The notes below the pieces were generated by a model, which worked only from the letters and a program-made list of their open reading frames with translations, made no database searches and was not told the origin of the DNA. The translations under genes and the position numbers were made by a program. Below, piece by piece: positions 62,071-64,000 of a DNA stretch of 64,000 nucleotides (positions are counted from its first letter, which is position 1; each line of letters opens with the position of its first letter). Origin of the DNA: Prorocentrum cordatum. Its lineage: Eukaryota; Sar; Dinophyceae; Prorocentrales; Prorocentraceae. The stretch is taken from positions 25,001-89,000 of the forward strand of contig CAUYUJ010003925.1 of NCBI GenBank assembly GCA_963575745.1. Reading direction: 5' to 3'.

Positions 62071-62237
62071 CGGTGGGGGCATTGGATAAGGAAGCATTTG
62101 ATAGGGAATCCAGGGTCTGGAAGCCAAGGAACTCCAATCGAAGCTTGACCATGGATATCACCGCCACGCGCATCAGATAAGGAAGCCCCCAGTGTCTGGA
62201 GCCTCCTGGGGACATTCCTTAACGAACGCCCCCACCG
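62071..62237 (-). mobile_element. TA-flanked MITE, family 1, copy 3
   Basis: 167 bp: CGGTGGGGGCATTGGATAAG(GAA) to CATTCCTTAACGAACGCCCC(CACCG). Left flank TA (62069-62070), right CA. Opposite orientation to copies 1 and 2. Confidence 0.8.
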
Positions 62238-62444
62238 CACTAACAGCTCGCGTGTCGTAGCCGGTGTCTGTCCTTGCGCTCTCCTGCTCCGCCTCCCTGC
62301 TCCAGGCCCTCCGACTCCTCCTCCTGGCCTTCCTCGCACTTCGCCTGCCTCCTCCCTCCCCCTATCCCCCCCTCGTGCCAACGAGGTGGCGGGGCCGGGA
62401 AAGGAGCACGGGGAGGAAGAGCAGGGCCACCCGCCCCAGGCTCG

Positions 62445-62600
62445 CGATGGCGAAGCGGGCGATCGTAAACCTCAGGCTGGGGCACTGCCTGCCCCTGCTG
62501 AAGTCCGGGAGCATGCTGGAGCGGCTGGGCGACCTGAAGAACAGCCAGGCCAGCGCCGCGCTCGGGGTGGATTCGGCCGTCGTTTTCGCACCCCGCTCTG
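62445..62600 (+). other. Possible coding fragment
   Basis: From an ATG at 62449 the frame reads MAKRAIVNLRLGHCLPLLKS, then GSMLERLGDLKNSQASAALG, with GC-rich third positions and a helix-like pattern. Its ends are undefined and the family is unknown. Confidence 0.3.
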
Positions 62601-63431
62601 GCATCGGGGTTCGAGGTCTTCGGGCGCTCTCGTCAGTTTCTGGCCCGCCTTCCAGCCTCGGGATGCATGTCAGCAGCTGCGCCTCGCCGAGAGCGTTCCA
62701 GGAGTGCCCGCATCGCCCCGAGCGGCCACCGGAGACCCCGGCCACGAGCTGAAAGCCGAGAGGCCCTTCGCCGCAGTGACCTTTGGTGCGCGGCCTTCGG
62801 GGGGCGGGGGGCGGGGGCCCAACCCGAGCGCGCGGGCGTCCCCAGTCGCAGTGCATGGTCGCTCTGGCGTGGAGCCACCCCTGCGCGGAGCCGACGGAGG
62901 GGCGGAGTGCGCGGCGACTTGGGGAGGCAGTGTGGAGCGTTCTGGCGCACTCGCCGGGCATGCCGCAGCGCTCTCTGGAACGGTCCAGTGCCCGATGCAT
63001 CCTCCAGACTTGCCAGGCCTCAGAGATTCTCGATCTGCGCAGGCCCAGTGGCGTCCTCACCGCCGCCCACCCGCCGACGGAGAGCACCTCCCAGGGGCGA
63101 GCTTCCAGGATGCACGGAGGGCGGCTCTGTATTCAAGGCGTGCTCTCGCTCGGGCGCCGCGCACGGAAATGCATGGACGACCGACAGTCGCTGTCCTGTA
63201 CGGCCAAGACGCTGAAGTAAGAGTCGATCTGGGTGCGGAAGTGGCTCGATGTTCCTCAGGTCCTTTCCTGGCTGCTCCTCCTCAGCTCTCCTCGCGCACC
63301 CTTGGAGCCAAAGGGAGGCCCTTCTCCTTCCTGGTGTGCTGTTGTTCCTTTCGGCAGCCCGACCGCAACGCTGCGCGGTGGAGCGACACATTCACGATGC
63401 GCGATCGCCCGGGGGGGACAAGAGCTTCTGA
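62601..63431. other. GC-rich stretch with MITE fragments
   Basis: GTGACCTTTGGTGCGCGGCC (62778) is one end of family 8. GGCCAAGACGCTGAAGTAAG (63203) is one end of family 3. The rest is open in several frames but no gene is recognised. Confidence 0.4.
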
Positions 63432-63595
63432 GGGCGAGCGAGGGGGGGAAGTGAGAAGGAGAAGGCCTTCTCAGAAGGCGGTCGGACTTCTCGGAAGCCC
63501 TCGCCCCTTCTGAGAAGTCTTCTCTGTCTTCGGAGAAGGTTTAGAAAACTCTGAGAAGGCCCGCCCCCTCTCGTTTCCCCCCCGCGCTCGCCGCC
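63432..63595. mobile_element. MITE, family 7, copy with flanking duplication
   Basis: GGGCGAGCGAGGGGGGGAAG(TGAGAAGG) to CCGCCCCCTCTCGTTTCCCC(CCCGCGCTCGCCGCC). Outside it, AAGAGCTTCTGAGGGCGAGC (63420) and AAGAGCTTCCGAGGGCGAGC (63598) are direct repeats differing at one base. Confidence 0.75.
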
Positions 63596-64000
63596 AAAAG
63601 AGCTTCCGAGGGCGAGCCTCCAGCCCTCCAGGGCGCCGAGCAGCTCGTGGACGCCGTGGGCCCCCACGGGGCGGCGCCCACCGCGCCTCGGAGACCACCT
63701 CGGGGGGGCTCCGGTGGCCGATCCCGCCCGGGGCGCAGGGGAGCCCCGCCGCCTTCGGCTCGGGGCCCAGCGCGGAGGCAAGGCATCAGCGCGGACTGAA
63801 AAGGCGAGGCAAGGCGAGGGCGAGGCAGGGCATCCGGCGCAGAGGCAGGGCCTCCGCTCGGGGCCCCAGCGCAGAGGCAGGGCAAGGCCAGGCAGGACCT
63901 TTGCAAGCTCATGCCTGTGCAGCTCTGCCTCCTCCGACCGGAGGCGGAGGCGGAGGTCGGGTGGGGCTGGGGCGAGAGTAAGTCCTCTCGAGAGCCGCCA
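63596..64000. other. Unassigned GC-rich stretch
   Basis: GCAAGGCGAGG and GCAGAGGCAGGGC short repeats at 63775-63890. No gene recognised. Confidence 0.4.

Overview
The window looks like nuclear DNA of a dinoflagellate. Two stretches match the dinoflagellate trans-spliced leader (DinoSL) embedded in genomic DNA, the mark of spliced mRNA copied back into the genome. One is nearly perfect (25828-25849, just upstream of the only intact-looking gene). One is decayed (50689-50710, at the head of a LINE). Further support comes from a plastid-targeting leader ending in a Phe-Val-Gln-Pro motif, LINE-type reverse transcriptases of the sort common in these genomes, high G+C and extreme repeat content. 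The species cannot be named from the sequence alone.

Only one gene is convincingly intact: 25912-26646 (+), 244 codons, a predicted thylakoid-lumen protein of unrecognised family. It lacks introns and carries relict spliced-leader sequence in its 5' flank, so it is a retrogene. Everything else that codes is broken retroelement: a decayed retroelement 5' region at about 8.5-10.3 kb; a LINE (LINE-A) at 50.7-55.4 kb with relict leader, N-terminal ORF, endonuclease and reverse transcriptase; and a second, different LINE (LINE-B) at 55.7-59.2 kb with reverse transcriptase, a Cys/His motif, RNase H and a C-terminal Cys-rich tail. A few short codon-like stretches (2.1, 13.1, 24.8, 42.3, 48.8 and 62.5 kb) may be exon relics.

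The remaining sequence is repeats. Left third (0-23 kb): minisatellites with units of about 137-155, 89, 140 and 101 bp, a roughly 1.2-kb segmental unit rich in CGCG palindromes (14.9-19.3 kb, again at 40.4 kb), and long GGA, CT, ATC and GAC tracts. Middle (23-50 kb): the retrogene, foldback elements, GGA/ACAT/GT tracts and many short non-autonomous inverted-repeat elements. Right (50-64 kb): the LINE graveyard and further small elements.

The main result of the hunt is a set of small inverted-repeat (MITE-like) families. Four end in TA dinucleotides as Tc1/mariner-type insertions do: family 1 CGGTGGGGGC, family 2 CAGTGG, family 3 CAGTCGGGGCGCTGA, family 4 CTCCAG. Two family-3 copies interrupt LINE-A, and conceptually removing each one with a single TA rejoins the reading frame. 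This gives a relative chronology: the LINE inserted first, as a cDNA of a trans-spliced transcript, and the MITEs hopped in later. All family names and numbers here are local to this annotation.
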